From positions 2,085,001 through 2,149,000 of the forward strand of contig NZ_CP041745.1 of assembly GCF_007556815.1 (NCBI RefSeq): 64,000 nucleotides of DNA. The letters run 5' to 3'. The stretch comes from Paraburkholderia megapolitana. Its GTDB lineage: Bacteria; Pseudomonadota; Gammaproteobacteria; Burkholderiales; Burkholderiaceae. A program made the translations under genes and the position numbers. Shown one piece after another: positions 9,921-17,702 of this stretch; positions within the stretch are counted from its first letter, which is position 1; each line of letters starts with the position of its first letter. The notes below the pieces were generated by a model. The model saw only the letters and a list, made by a program, of their open reading frames with translations. It did no database searches and had not been told where the DNA came from.

Positions 9921-10338
9921 CTGCAGTCATCCGGCTTGCAAAGCGGATTTATGGACACTGGTGCGCGAGGGTCGCTTCGTGCTAGCCAATGCAGTGACAG
10001 TACGGGCGGATTGGAACACGCACGCCAGGTCGCGTCTGCAACGGGAAAATGGGACAAAGACGGGGCATGTCGCTTTGTTATGCGCGGCGGTTGCCTGCGG
10101 CGCTTTACACGCGAAATCTGCTGGTCATGCCCGAACAGCAACGCATTTTCATCTTGATTTAACGAAAATCTGCAACAAAGGCTTCCATAAACCTTTCAAT
10201 TGAAATTGATTCGCATTTATACTTGCGCCTACTCATCTGGAATATCTGGTAACAATTTCCGATAGCGGCGCACCTTGGTCCTGGCGGGGTACGTCGCGCG
10301 AACCGCGCCGCCGGACAGGACGAAGGACATCTGGAATC
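9921..10338. promoter_or_regulatory. Divergent control region between aminotransferase and TonB-receptor genes
   Basis: This 418-bp stretch contains no supported gene. It separates the leftward biosynthetic series from the rightward receptor gene, so it should hold promoters for both. Its right half (10,150-10,260) is A+T-rich and contains the Fur-box-like sequence listed separately. Confidence 0.55.
10202..10220. promoter_or_regulatory. Candidate Fur box
   Basis: GAAATTGATTCGCATTTAT matches the 19-base Fur consensus at 11 positions by eye, including the central GAT and CAT. It lies 118 bases before the TonB-receptor start in an A+T-rich stretch, which is a sensible place for iron repression of the receptor and possibly of the divergent biosynthetic genes. 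The match is moderate. Confidence 0.4.
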
Positions 10339-12489
10339 ATGATTTTTGCCGAACGCCGCAGCGTCGATGCGCTCAGCTCGTTGACCCGTTTTGCGGCAGT
10401 TGCCGCGCTTGCCTTTTTTGCGCAACCCGAACGCGCATCCGCCGAGGACGTTTCCACGTCCACCAAAGGCGCATCCGCAAGCCCAACCGCAAGCAGCAGC
10501 GAGCCGGTCATGCTCGATTCGATCGTCGTCTCGGGAGACTGGCTCGGAACCGGTCTGCACAACAGCGTGAAGTCCTTTGCCGGCGCACGTACGGTCGTCA
10601 ACAAGGAGGCGATCAACCAGAGCGGTGCAACGAGCATCGGCGATGTGCTGCGGCGTATTCCCGGCGTGCAGGCCACCGACAATTCCGGCACGGCCGGCAG
10701 CGCCGTCTCGCTGAACGTCGGTGTGCGCGGCTTGAGCGGGCGCTACACGCCGCGCTCGACGGTGCTGCTCGACGGCATTCCGCTCGCGGTCGCGCCGTAT
10801 GGTCAACCGCAGTTGTCGTTTGCGCCGGTGAGCCTCGGCAATATCGAATCGATTGATGTGGTGCGCAGCGGTGGAGCGGTGCGCTACGGTCCGCAAAACG
10901 TCGGCGGCGTGATCAACTTCAGGACCCGCGAAATTCCCAGCAAACCCGGCCTGACCGCCGATGCATCGGTGCGCGAAAACATCTACACGAGCGGTGGCGG
11001 CAGCAACACGGTGTACAGCACGTTCCTCGGTACGCAGCTCGACAGCGGTCTCGGTCTCGCGTTGCTGTACTCGGGTATGACCGGGCGCGACTGGCGCGCG
11101 GGCAGCGATGAACGCGTCAACGATCTCGCGCTCAAGTTTCGCTACGAGCTCTCACCGACCTCCGAGTTCTACGGAAAATTTTCGTACTACGACGTGAAGT
11201 CGCGCACACCAGGCGGCCTCACCGTCGCGCAATACAATGCCGACCCGTTCCAGAACACGCGTCCAACCGACTACTGGAACGGCGAGCGCAAGGCGGTCGA
11301 TCTTGGTTACGTCAATACGTTGTCGGCCAATCAGGAATTCGAGGTGCGCGCGTACTACAACGAGAGCTATCGCAGTAGCACGCTGATCGATACGACCGGC
11401 AAGGTGCTGCAAAATCAACCGCGTAACTACAACACGCTCGGTATTGAACCGCGCTTCACGCAGCGCTTCTCGCTCGGTCCGACGAAAAACGATGTAACGC
11501 TCGGTTATCGCTACATCCGCGAGCGCGGCGACGACAACATCAACAACCTGATTCGTGCAACCGGCGTGACTGTCCCGGTCAGCCGGTTCGACAACGCCAC
11601 GGACGCGCACGCGTTCTACATCGACGATCGCATCGCTTATGGGCGTTGGCGTCTTACGCCGGGTGTGCGCTTCGAGCACATCGAATCGACGCGCCGTAAC
11701 GACGTGCTGAACCAGACCTACGAGACGAACAACAACAAGCCGTTGCCATCGGTGAACCTGTCGTACCTGTGGAATTCGTCGCTGACGCTGTTCACCGACT
11801 ACAGCACGTCGTTCGGTCCGGTGCAGAACATACAGTTGAACTCGCAATCGGCGACCAATCCGCTGCGTCCCGAACTGGCGAAGACCTATGAGGTGGGCGC
11901 GCGCTGGACGAGCAAACGGATCCATGCAGAACTGAGCGCTTTCAACATGCGCTTCGATAACCAGATCATCCAGATCCCGGGTATCGTGCCGGTCACGTTC
12001 CAGAACATCGGCGCGACGCGCCATCAAGGTGTGGAAACCGCGATCGACTACGCGTTCGCCGAAGACAGCGTATTGCGCGGTCTCGACCTGTACGCGAATT
12101 TCACCTATACGAAAGCGATCCAGGAGTCGGGTGCGACGTCGGGTCTCGATGTGCCGTTCTACTCGCGTTTCACCGATACGCTGGGCGTGCGCTATGCGAC
12201 GCACGGATGGACTTTCAACGTATCGAGCACACATCAGAGTGCGCAGTATTCCGATACGGCCAACACCGTCGCGGAAACGCCCGATGCACGCATCGGCCGG
12301 ATTCCGGGTTTCAGAGTGTGGGACGTGCAGGCCGACTGGAAGATTCCTGGCTGGAAGGGCAGCAGCCTGACGCTCGGCATCAACAACATCGCGGACAAGC
12401 GCTATTACACGCGCAATGTCGACGGCAACGCAGGGCGCATGGTCGGCGCGCCGCGTATGGTCTACGCGCAGGGGCATTTCGTTTATTGA
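10339..12489 (+). CDS. TonB-dependent outer-membrane receptor (ferric siderophore type)
   Basis: This 716-residue protein has a signal peptide (about 1-35, ending near RASA), a TonB-box-like DSIVVSG, a plug domain (GDVLRRIPGVQ, NVGVRGLSGRY, VLLDGIPL, VRSGGAVRYGPQNVGGVINF) and a long beta-barrel ending in FVY, with the terminal aromatic residue expected for outer-membrane insertion. It is most like FecA-type receptors but lacks the extra N-terminal signalling domain, so it probably only transports. Together with the adjacent hydroxylase and lipid-loading PKS it is the likely uptake receptor for the cluster's own siderophore. AGGA lies about 12 bases before the start. Confidence 0.9.
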   Translation: MIFAERRSVDALSSLTRFAAVAALAFFAQPERASAEDVSTSTKGASASPTASSSEPVMLDSIVVSGDWLGTGLHNSVKSFAGARTVVNKEAINQSGATSIGDVLRRIPGVQATDNSGTAGSAVSLNVGVRGLSGRYTPRSTVLLDGIPLAVAPYGQPQLSFAPVSLGNIESIDVVRSGGAVRYGPQNVGGVINFRTREIPSKPGLTADASVRENIYTSGGGSNTVYSTFLGTQLDSGLGLALLYSGMTGRDWRAGSDERVNDLALKFRYELSPTSEFYGKFSYYDVKSRTPGGLTVAQYNADPFQNTRPTDYWNGERKAVDLGYVNTLSANQEFEVRAYYNESYRSSTLIDTTGKVLQNQPRNYNTLGIEPRFTQRFSLGPTKNDVTLGYRYIRERGDDNINNLIRATGVTVPVSRFDNATDAHAFYIDDRIAYGRWRLTPGVRFEHIESTRRNDVLNQTYETNNNKPLPSVNLSYLWNSSLTLFTDYSTSFGPVQNIQLNSQSATNPLRPELAKTYEVGARWTSKRIHAELSAFNMRFDNQIIQIPGIVPVTFQNIGATRHQGVETAIDYAFAEDSVLRGLDLYANFTYTKAIQESGATSGLDVPFYSRFTDTLGVRYATHGWTFNVSSTHQSAQYSDTANTVAETPDARIGRIPGFRVWDVQADWKIPGWKGSSLTLGINNIADKRYYTRNVDGNAGRMVGAPRMVYAQGHFVY

Positions 12490-12506
12490 TGCCGGTTGCG
12501 GGGCGT

Positions 12507-12531
12507 GGCGAGGCTGAAAGCCTGCCTCGCC
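12507..12531 (+). terminator. GC-rich hairpin after the receptor gene
   Basis: GGCGAGGC pairs with GCCTCGCC across a nine-base loop, 17 bases after the receptor stop codon. There is no T tract behind it, so termination efficiency is doubtful. Confidence 0.35.
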
Positions 12532-12542
12532 CGATCCGTAGA

Positions 12543-12572
12543 TTGTAGTTTTGTGACGGTTTCGGCTAGAAT
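12543..12572 (+). promoter_or_regulatory. Candidate promoter of tRNA-Asp
   Basis: TTGTAG and TAGAAT are separated by 18 bases, about 90 bases upstream of the mature tRNA. This is a plausible sigma-70 promoter for the tRNA transcript. Confidence 0.4.
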
Positions 12573-12662
12573 CGCGGTTTGCTGCGGGTTTTGTCATGCC
12601 CGCGGGGCCAAATCGGGGATCGCGTGGAAACGCACCGGTTCCGCTTTGGCACATGGGTTCGA

Positions 12663-12739
12663 GGAGTGGTAGTTCAGTTGGTTAGAATACCGGCCTGTCA
12701 CGCCGGGGGTCGCGGGTTCGAGTCCCGTCCACTCCGCCA
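12663..12739 (+). tRNA. tRNA-Asp (GTC)
   Basis: This 77-base gene folds as a cloverleaf. GGAGTGG pairs with CCACTCC in the acceptor stem, the anticodon stem CCGGC/GCCGG holds the GTC anticodon at 12,697-12,699, the T arm contains GGTTCGAGTCC, and CCA is encoded at the 3' end. It is followed closely by an intrinsic terminator. In Burkholderia chromosomes tRNA-Asp commonly precedes ppiD, as here. Confidence 0.97.
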
Positions 12740-12753
12740 GCACACTGTTGAAA

Positions 12754-12778
12754 GGCGAACTCCGGTTCGCCTTTTTTA
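12754..12778 (+). terminator. Intrinsic terminator after tRNA-Asp
   Basis: GGCGAAC and GTTCGCC form a perfect seven-base-pair stem with a TCCG loop, followed directly by six T residues. Confidence 0.85.
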
Positions 12779-12826
12779 TTGCCCGCTGTTGTAATATCGG
12801 GCGTTCTGTTTTTGGCACCTGCACGC

Positions 12827-14758
12827 ATGCTCGATTTTTTCCGCAATCACCAACGCCTGATGATGTTCATGCTCATCCTGGTCATTCTGCCGGGACTGGG
12901 CTTCGTGGGCATTCAGGGCTTCCGCGGCTTCTTTGACGAGAGCGCGAACGTCGCGAGCGTCAACGGGCACAAGATTCCCCGCGCCGACTACGACAACGCG
13001 ATGCGTCAGCAGCTCGATCAGGCACGTCAGGCACTCGGTGCGCAGTTCGACCCGAAAGTGCTCGATACGCCGGAGCGCCGTCGCGATGTGCTCGACGGGC
13101 TGATCCAGCAGCGCGTGCTGGCCGACGAAACACAACGTTCGCATCTGACCGCTTCCGACGACGCCGTGCGGCGCGTCCTGCTGAACGATCCGATCATCTC
13201 GTCGCTGAAAAATCCCGACGGTTCGATCGACGTCAATCGTTATAAACAATTACTGGCGATGCAGGGCATGACGCCCGAGCAGTACGACGAGCGCGTGCGT
13301 TACAGCCTCGCTTCGCAACAACTGCCGTCGAGCATCGTGTCGAGCGCGTTCACGTCGAAGACGCTCGTGCAGCATCTGACCTCGCTGGCCGACCAGCAGC
13401 GCGAAGTGCAGGGCCTCGCATTCCACGCGCAAGACTACGCTGCGAAGGTGCAGCCTACCGATGCGCAACTGCAGGCGTACTACGATGCGCACCGCAACGA
13501 CTTCGCCACGCCGGCTACTGCGACGATCCAGTACCTGGTGCTCTCGCCGGCATCGCTCGCTAACGCCGCGCAACCGAGCGATGCCGATCTGAAGAAGTAT
13601 TACGACGACAACGTCGCGCACTATCGCACCGAAGGCGAAGTGCGCGCGAGCCACATCCTGATCTCGGCGCCGAAAGACGCCAGCGCTGCCGACAAGGCAA
13701 AAGCGAAAGAGAAGGCGGAAGCCGTGCTCGCGCAGGTCAAGGCTCACCCCGACCAGTTCGCGCAGATCGCCCAGCAGAATTCGCAGGACCCGGGCTCGGC
13801 ATCGAAGGGCGGCGATCTCGGCTACTTCACGCGCGGCATGATCGCCGGCGGTCAGGCGTTCGACGACGCGGTGTTCAAGCTGAAGAAGGACGAGGTCAGC
13901 GATATCGTGCAAACCGACTTCGGTTATCACATCGTCAAGGTGACTGACGTGAAGCCGGCGGTCACGAAGTCGTTCGACGAAGTGAAAGACTCGATCGTGA
14001 AGGACGTGAAGGCGCAACAGGCAGCGAAGACGTTTGCCGACGACGCGGAAGGTTTCACGTCGACCGTCTACGAACAGGCGAAGACCCTGCAACCGGCCGC
14101 CGACAAGTACAAGCTCCAGGTCCAGACCGCGACGGTTACGCCGCAGCCGAACCCCGCGCTGCCGCCCGATAATCCGCTGAACAACGCGAAGTTCCTCGCT
14201 GCGGTATTTGCAAACGACGCGACGACGGCACGCAACAACACGCAGGCTATCGATACCGGCAGCAGCACGTTGATCGCCGCGCACGTCACGGACTACAAGC
14301 CCGCTGCGGTGCCAGCGCTTGCTGCGATCAAGGATGCCGTGAGCAAGAAGGTTATCGCCACGCAATCGGCGGACCTGGCTCGCAAGGACGGGGCGGCGAA
14401 GCTCGCCGAACTGGAGAAGTCGAAGTCGACGGCCGGGTTCTCGTCGGCGCTCAAGGTTTCACGCAACGACGCACAAGGCGTTCCGCCCGCCGCGCTGAGC
14501 GCAATCTACAAGGTCGATGCGCAGAAGTTGCCGGCTTATGTTGGCGTCGATCTCGGCGACGCCGGCTATGCGATCTATCGTGTGAATGCGGTGTTGCCGG
14601 GCACGCCTGTCGACGGTCCGCGTCTCGCCGCCGCCCAGCAGCAGATCGGGCAGGTCGATGCGCAGTCCGAAGTGGAAGCGTATATCGAAGCGGTCAAGGC
14701 GCGCTCGAAGGTGAAAACGTACGGCAACCTCGACAGTTCGCAGGCCGATAGTGAGTAA
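12827..14758 (+). CDS. ppiD: PpiD-like periplasmic folding chaperone / peptidyl-prolyl isomerase
   Basis: This 643-residue protein is anchored in the inner membrane by a single N-terminal helix (about residues 12-33) and faces the periplasm, where it assists newly translocated proteins near the Sec translocon. A SurA-like N-terminal region follows, then one parvulin domain (EVRASHILISAP through DFGYHIVKVTDV, roughly 265-370) and a long helical C-terminal part. I chose the ATG at 12,827 (MLDFFRNHQR) because it gives the classical cytoplasmic N-tail; a TTG at 12,779 is in frame but lies within the tRNA terminator tail. The gene ends at an intrinsic terminator. Confidence 0.93.
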   Translation: MLDFFRNHQRLMMFMLILVILPGLGFVGIQGFRGFFDESANVASVNGHKIPRADYDNAMRQQLDQARQALGAQFDPKVLDTPERRRDVLDGLIQQRVLADETQRSHLTASDDAVRRVLLNDPIISSLKNPDGSIDVNRYKQLLAMQGMTPEQYDERVRYSLASQQLPSSIVSSAFTSKTLVQHLTSLADQQREVQGLAFHAQDYAAKVQPTDAQLQAYYDAHRNDFATPATATIQYLVLSPASLANAAQPSDADLKKYYDDNVAHYRTEGEVRASHILISAPKDASAADKAKAKEKAEAVLAQVKAHPDQFAQIAQQNSQDPGSASKGGDLGYFTRGMIAGGQAFDDAVFKLKKDEVSDIVQTDFGYHIVKVTDVKPAVTKSFDEVKDSIVKDVKAQQAAKTFADDAEGFTSTVYEQAKTLQPAADKYKLQVQTATVTPQPNPALPPDNPLNNAKFLAAVFANDATTARNNTQAIDTGSSTLIAAHVTDYKPAAVPALAAIKDAVSKKVIATQSADLARKDGAAKLAELEKSKSTAGFSSALKVSRNDAQGVPPAALSAIYKVDAQKLPAYVGVDLGDAGYAIYRVNAVLPGTPVDGPRLAAAQQQIGQVDAQSEVEAYIEAVKARSKVKTYGNLDSSQADSE

Positions 14759-14777
14759 CGCGTTTTGCTGAGACACG

Positions 14778-14808
14778 AAAAAAGCCCCACTCTCGCGGGG
14801 CTTTTTTT
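14778..14808. terminator. Bidirectional intrinsic terminator between ppiD and the toxin-antitoxin pair
   Basis: A run of A, then GCCCC, an eight-base loop, GGGGC and a run of seven T. The A and T runs make it usable from both sides, fitting the convergent ppiD and antitoxin genes. Confidence 0.85.
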
Positions 14809-14837
14809 ATCGATCAAATCGGTCGACAAACGGCCGC

Positions 14838-15134
14838 TTAAACCGGATCGTGCCGAGGCGTCACGGTCAGATGCAGACCAAGCGCGTGAAGCACGCGAAT
14901 AACCGTCGCAAACTCGGGATTTCCGGTTCCGCTCAGCGCCTTATACAGACTCTCGCGGCCGACGCCGGCATCGCGTGCAATCTGCGACATACCGCGCGCG
15001 CGCGCGACCGTGCCGAGCGCCTCCTGGATCTCGCCGGGATCTTCGGATTCGAAGGAGAGGCGAAGGTACTCGCCCTGTGCTTCCGGCGTGTCCAGGTAGT
15101 CCGCCGCGTCAAATGGCGTCGTCTTGATTCCCAT
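14838..15134 (-). CDS. HigA/HI1420-type antitoxin of a type II toxin-antitoxin pair
   Basis: This 98-residue protein ends in a helix-turn-helix domain (MSQIARDAGVGRESLYKALS) of the DNA-binding antidote family found downstream of RelE/ParE-like toxins. The start MGIKTTPF at 15,134 is chosen because it lies one base after the toxin stop. The gene should neutralise the toxin and repress the operon by binding the inverted repeat at 15,436-15,455. Toxin-first gene order is as in HigBA loci. Confidence 0.88.
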   Translation of the reverse strand: MGIKTTPFDAADYLDTPEAQGEYLRLSFESEDPGEIQEALGTVARARGMSQIARDAGVGRESLYKALSGTGNPEFATVIRVLHALGLHLTVTPRHDPV

Positions 15135-15135
15135 G

Positions 15136-15429
15136 TCATTTCTCCAGTTCGGCTGCGAGCCGGATCGCTTGCTCGATGTCGCGCTGCTGCGTCGACTTGT
15201 CGCCACCACATAACAAGACCACCAACACATTGCCTCGCTGCGTGTAGTAGACCCGGTAGCCGGGGCCATAGTGGATTCGCATTTCGATGACGCCGGCGCC
15301 GACTGCCTTCACGTCGCCGGTGTTCCCGTTTCCGAGCCGCTCGATACGCTTGACGATGTTGGCCCTGCCAACCCCGTCCCGCAGTCCGCGCATCCACGTC
15401 ACGAAAACTTCTGTCTGTTCGATACGCAT
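15136..15429 (-). CDS. RelE/ParE-family toxin (HI1419-type addiction-module killer protein)
   Basis: This 97-residue protein starts MRIEQTEVFVTWMRGL and carries the family's RIERLGNGNTGD, GVIEMRIHYGPGYRVYY and LLCGGDKSTQQRDI segments, typical of small ribosome-dependent mRNA interferases of the HigB/RelE fold. It is the first gene of the two-gene operon. The start at 15,429 lies seven bases downstream of the operator on the minus strand, so the leader must be very short. Longer in-frame starts upstream would run through the operator and are less likely. Confidence 0.88.
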   Translation of the reverse strand: MRIEQTEVFVTWMRGLRDGVGRANIVKRIERLGNGNTGDVKAVGAGVIEMRIHYGPGYRVYYTQRGNVLVVLLCGGDKSTQQRDIEQAIRLAAELEK

Positions 15430-15435
15430 ACCGAA

Positions 15436-15455
15436 TTGTATCCCATAAGATACAA
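15436..15455. promoter_or_regulatory. Inverted-repeat operator of the toxin-antitoxin operon
   Basis: TTGTATC and GATACAA form a perfect 7+7 inverted repeat around a six-base centre, directly upstream of the toxin start. Autoregulation by the antitoxin or the complex at such a site is standard for this family. Confidence 0.65.
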
Positions 15456-15529
15456 ATAGCAAGCGACGAAACCCGGGGATGTGCTGTTTCTTTGAGCTTG
15501 AACCGCTCATCGTGCTTCGCCATGAAAAA

Positions 15530-15567
15530 CACCCCAAAGGTTGGATCTATGTCCAACCCTTGGGGTG
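15530..15567 (-). terminator. Long hairpin with T tract on the minus strand
   Basis: Two 16-base arms, CACCCCAAAGGTTGGA and TCCAACCCTTGGGGTG, pair with one mismatch around a six-base loop. Read leftward, the stem is followed by five T, so it can terminate transcription coming from the lipoprotein gene at 15,706. The stem is longer than usual for a terminator. Confidence 0.6.
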
Positions 15568-15705
15568 CAGTTCAATGTGGGTTTTTCTTTTGCCGGCCGG
15601 CGGTTGCTAACCGACACCTGCGAGACAACCGCCCCACAGCTAGAGCATGTCGAATTTACATAGACACGACCTCACGTTACCCGTTGCATTCATCAGACGA
15701 CGTTG

Positions 15706-16047
15706 TTACAGGCACGCGCTGATGCTGCCTGAGGCGTCGCTACTGGCGCCGCTGCCGGCCCGGAAACCAACCCACGAGCCCTGGCCCGTGCGTCCCGGAC
15801 GCACGACAGCGGCTGCGCCATTCGGCGGTTGTTGTCCCGGAACGTACACGTCGACGGCCTGATCGTTGGCGAGTTCGTTTTGCGACACGACCTGCTGTTG
15901 CGTCGAATCCGCCCATTTCTTCGCGATGCATTGAGCGACCGCGCCCGGGGGCTGCTGGCTTTGTCCGACGGATTGCACATTCGCCGCCGGCTGCGCGGCG
16001 CACGCGGAAACGGCAACGGTCAACGCGATAAGTGATAAATATTTCAC
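15706..16047 (-). CDS. Small putative lipoprotein, function unknown
   Basis: This 113-residue protein has a lipoprotein signal peptide (VKYLSLIALTVAVSAC) with Cys in a lipobox-like VSAC. The GTG start at 16,047 is chosen because AAGGAG lies seven bases before it; an ATG five codons upstream has no such site. The mature part is rich in Gln, Pro and Gly, with one further Cys in AQCIAKKWADS and a Cys near the C-terminus. I do not recognise a characterised family. It follows tesA on the same strand by 21 bases and may be co-transcribed with it. Confidence 0.75.
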   Translation of the reverse strand: MKYLSLIALTVAVSACAAQPAANVQSVGQSQQPPGAVAQCIAKKWADSTQQQVVSQNELANDQAVDVYVPGQQPPNGAAAVVRPGRTGQGSWVGFRAGSGASSDASGSISACL

Positions 16048-16068
16048 GCTATCTCCTTCCAAGATCGC

Positions 16069-16857
16069 TCAAGAATGAGCCGGATTTTCAAGGTCACGCG
16101 ATAGTGTCGGAATAACCGATATCGGTGGTGTTCCCCGTCTTTCGCAACAGGACGCGGGCGCGCTTGTCAGCGCGACACCTGTGCGAAGCAGCGGCTTGAG
16201 GGCTGGCCACACGTTGTTGAGTAGCACGGGCTGTGCCTGAACGGTGGGATGCATCTGGTCGGCCTGGAACATGTCCGGCTTGCTTTCGATGCCGGCAAGG
16301 AGAAACGGCACTAGCGGAGCGCGCATCTGCTTCGCGAGGTCGTCGTAGATAGCGTGGAACTTTTGGGTGTAGTCGGGGCCGTAGTTGGGCGGCACGTACA
16401 TGCCGACCAGTACGACCTTCGCGTGGCCCTGCTGCGCGAGCTGGACGATCGAGCGCAGGTTGTTTTCGGTGGTGGCGAGCGGGATGCCGCGTAGTGCGTC
16501 GTTCGCGCCGAGTTCGACGATGACGATGGACGGTTTGAGTCGCTGCATCAACGCGGGCATGCGCGCGAGTCCGCCTGCGGTGGTGTCGCCGCTGATGCTT
16601 GCATTGGCAACGCTATAATCGATGCGCTCATCGGCAAGACGTCGGCGCAGTAGTGCGACCCAGCCGCTGTCGCGCGGCAGACCGTATTCGGCGGAGATGC
16701 TGTCGCCGAGTACGACGATGGCCGGTGCTGCCGCTGCTGCCGTTGTATCGGCGGCATACGCCGCAGGCGTGAGCGCAATCACCGTAACACCCGCAGCGAC
16801 GGTTCCCACTGCTACGCCCAGTGCAACGAAGCACGCTCTCAACCTACGCTTCACCAT
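16069..16857 (-). CDS. tesA: TesA-like GDSL/SGNH arylesterase-lysophospholipase-thioesterase, exported
   Basis: This 263-residue protein is an SGNH hydrolase: nucleophile Ser53 in VVLGDSISAEYG, the oxyanion motifs in ASISGDTTAGG and ELGANDALRG, and the acid/His pair in DQMHP. An N-terminal signal peptide (to about residue 36, ending AYAA) sends it to the periplasm, where TesA hydrolyses acyl esters and thioesters. The ATG at 16,857 overlaps the ATG of the divergent ABC gene. About 38 residues after WPALKPLL are extra relative to the family and end in SVIPTLSRDLENPAHS, which looks like a translated intergenic repeat. Confidence 0.88.
   Translation of the reverse strand: MVKRRLRACFVALGVAVGTVAAGVTVIALTPAAYAADTTAAAAAPAIVVLGDSISAEYGLPRDSGWVALLRRRLADERIDYSVANASISGDTTAGGLARMPALMQRLKPSIVIVELGANDALRGIPLATTENNLRSIVQLAQQGHAKVVLVGMYVPPNYGPDYTQKFHAIYDDLAKQMRAPLVPFLLAGIESKPDMFQADQMHPTVQAQPVLLNNVWPALKPLLRTGVALTSAPASCCERRGTPPISVIPTLSRDLENPAHS
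16614..16619 (+). promoter_or_regulatory. Possible -10 box for ybbA inside tesA
   Basis: A perfect TATAAT lies 237 bases before the ybbA start, within tesA and antisense to it. Because the two genes share their start site, the ybbA promoter must lie inside tesA; this is the best -10 candidate seen, but no good -35 accompanies it. Confidence 0.25.
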
Positions 16858-17542
16858 GCAAAAGAAAACTGATCCAGTCATTGAAGTACGGGGCTTGTGC
16901 AAGAGGGTTCAGGATGCAACGGGCGAACTGACGATCCTCGATGATATCGATCTTTCGATCGAATCCGGCAGCAGTGTGGCGATCGTCGGTGCGTCCGGCT
17001 CGGGCAAGTCTACGTTGCTGGGGCTGCTAGCGGGATTGGACAGCGCAAGTTCCGGGTCGGTTCGGTTGCTCGGCCAGGAGTTGACCGGGCTTGGTGAGGA
17101 CGAGCGAGCCGCGCTACGCAATGGTTCGGTCGGCTTTGTCTTCCAGTCGTTTCAACTGATGCCACATCTTACGGCGCTCGAAAACGTCACGCTGCCGCTC
17201 GAATTGCAGGGCGGCATGACGTCGCGCGATACCGCATCGCGTGCCAGAGCGCTCCTTGAGCAGGTCGGGCTCGGCAAGCGGACCGGGCATTATCCGAAGC
17301 TGCTGTCGGGCGGCGAGCAGCAGCGTGTGGCGCTTGCGCGCGCGTTCGTCACGCATCCGGCCATCCTGTTTGCCGACGAACCGACCGGCAGCCTCGATGC
17401 GGCAACCGGGCATGCGGTGATCGATTTGATGTTCGAGATGAATCGTGCGAATGGTGCAACGCTCGTGCTCGTCACGCACGACGTCGAACTGGCGCGGCGT
17501 TGCGATAGCACGGTGACGATCGAGGCGGGGCGTCTCGCCTGA
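16856..17542 (+). CDS. ybbA: YbbA-like ABC transporter ATP-binding protein
   Basis: This 228-residue ATPase has Walker A GASGSGKST, Q-loop FVFQSFQLMPHLTALENV, signature LSGGEQQRVALARAF and Walker B ILFADEPTGSLDAATG, which is the LolD/MacB/YbbA subgroup. In Escherichia coli ybbA is divergent from tesA and followed by the permease gene ybbP; here the divergence is kept but no permease follows. The ATPase must therefore work with a permease encoded elsewhere, or the partner was lost. The start is the ATG in CATG that also gives the tesA start on the other strand. Confidence 0.88.
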   Translation: MQKKTDPVIEVRGLCKRVQDATGELTILDDIDLSIESGSSVAIVGASGSGKSTLLGLLAGLDSASSGSVRLLGQELTGLGEDERAALRNGSVGFVFQSFQLMPHLTALENVTLPLELQGGMTSRDTASRARALLEQVGLGKRTGHYPKLLSGGEQQRVALARAFVTHPAILFADEPTGSLDAATGHAVIDLMFEMNRANGATLVLVTHDVELARRCDSTVTIEAGRLA

Positions 17543-17617
17543 GTTTCGTTTGAATCTTGCCTGGGTTCGGCCGGCTCCGGCTGGATAGCGCCGCGTTCGC
17601 CGTATATCGGTTGCGTT

Positions 17618-17648
17618 CAAAAAAACGGCCCGCGCATTGGCGGACCGT
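17618..17648 (-). terminator. Intrinsic terminator of pgi
   Basis: Read leftward, ACGGTCCGC and GCGGGCCGT pair (one G-T wobble) and are followed by seven T. It lies between the convergent ybbA and pgi genes. Confidence 0.8.
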
Positions 17649-17702
17649 ATTCCAGCAGGTAAAGCGAAGCGACTCAGTAGCCGCTTGCCTTTGCCATCAT
17701 CC

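Noticed and set aside
12663..12739. tRNA-Asp as an integration site for an island
   Set aside because: No second copy of the tRNA 3' end and no integrase were seen, and the accessory genes lie on the 5' side.
12579..12824. Short frames on both strands over tRNA-Asp
   Set aside because: Their translations are the familiar artefacts of reading a tRNA gene as protein.
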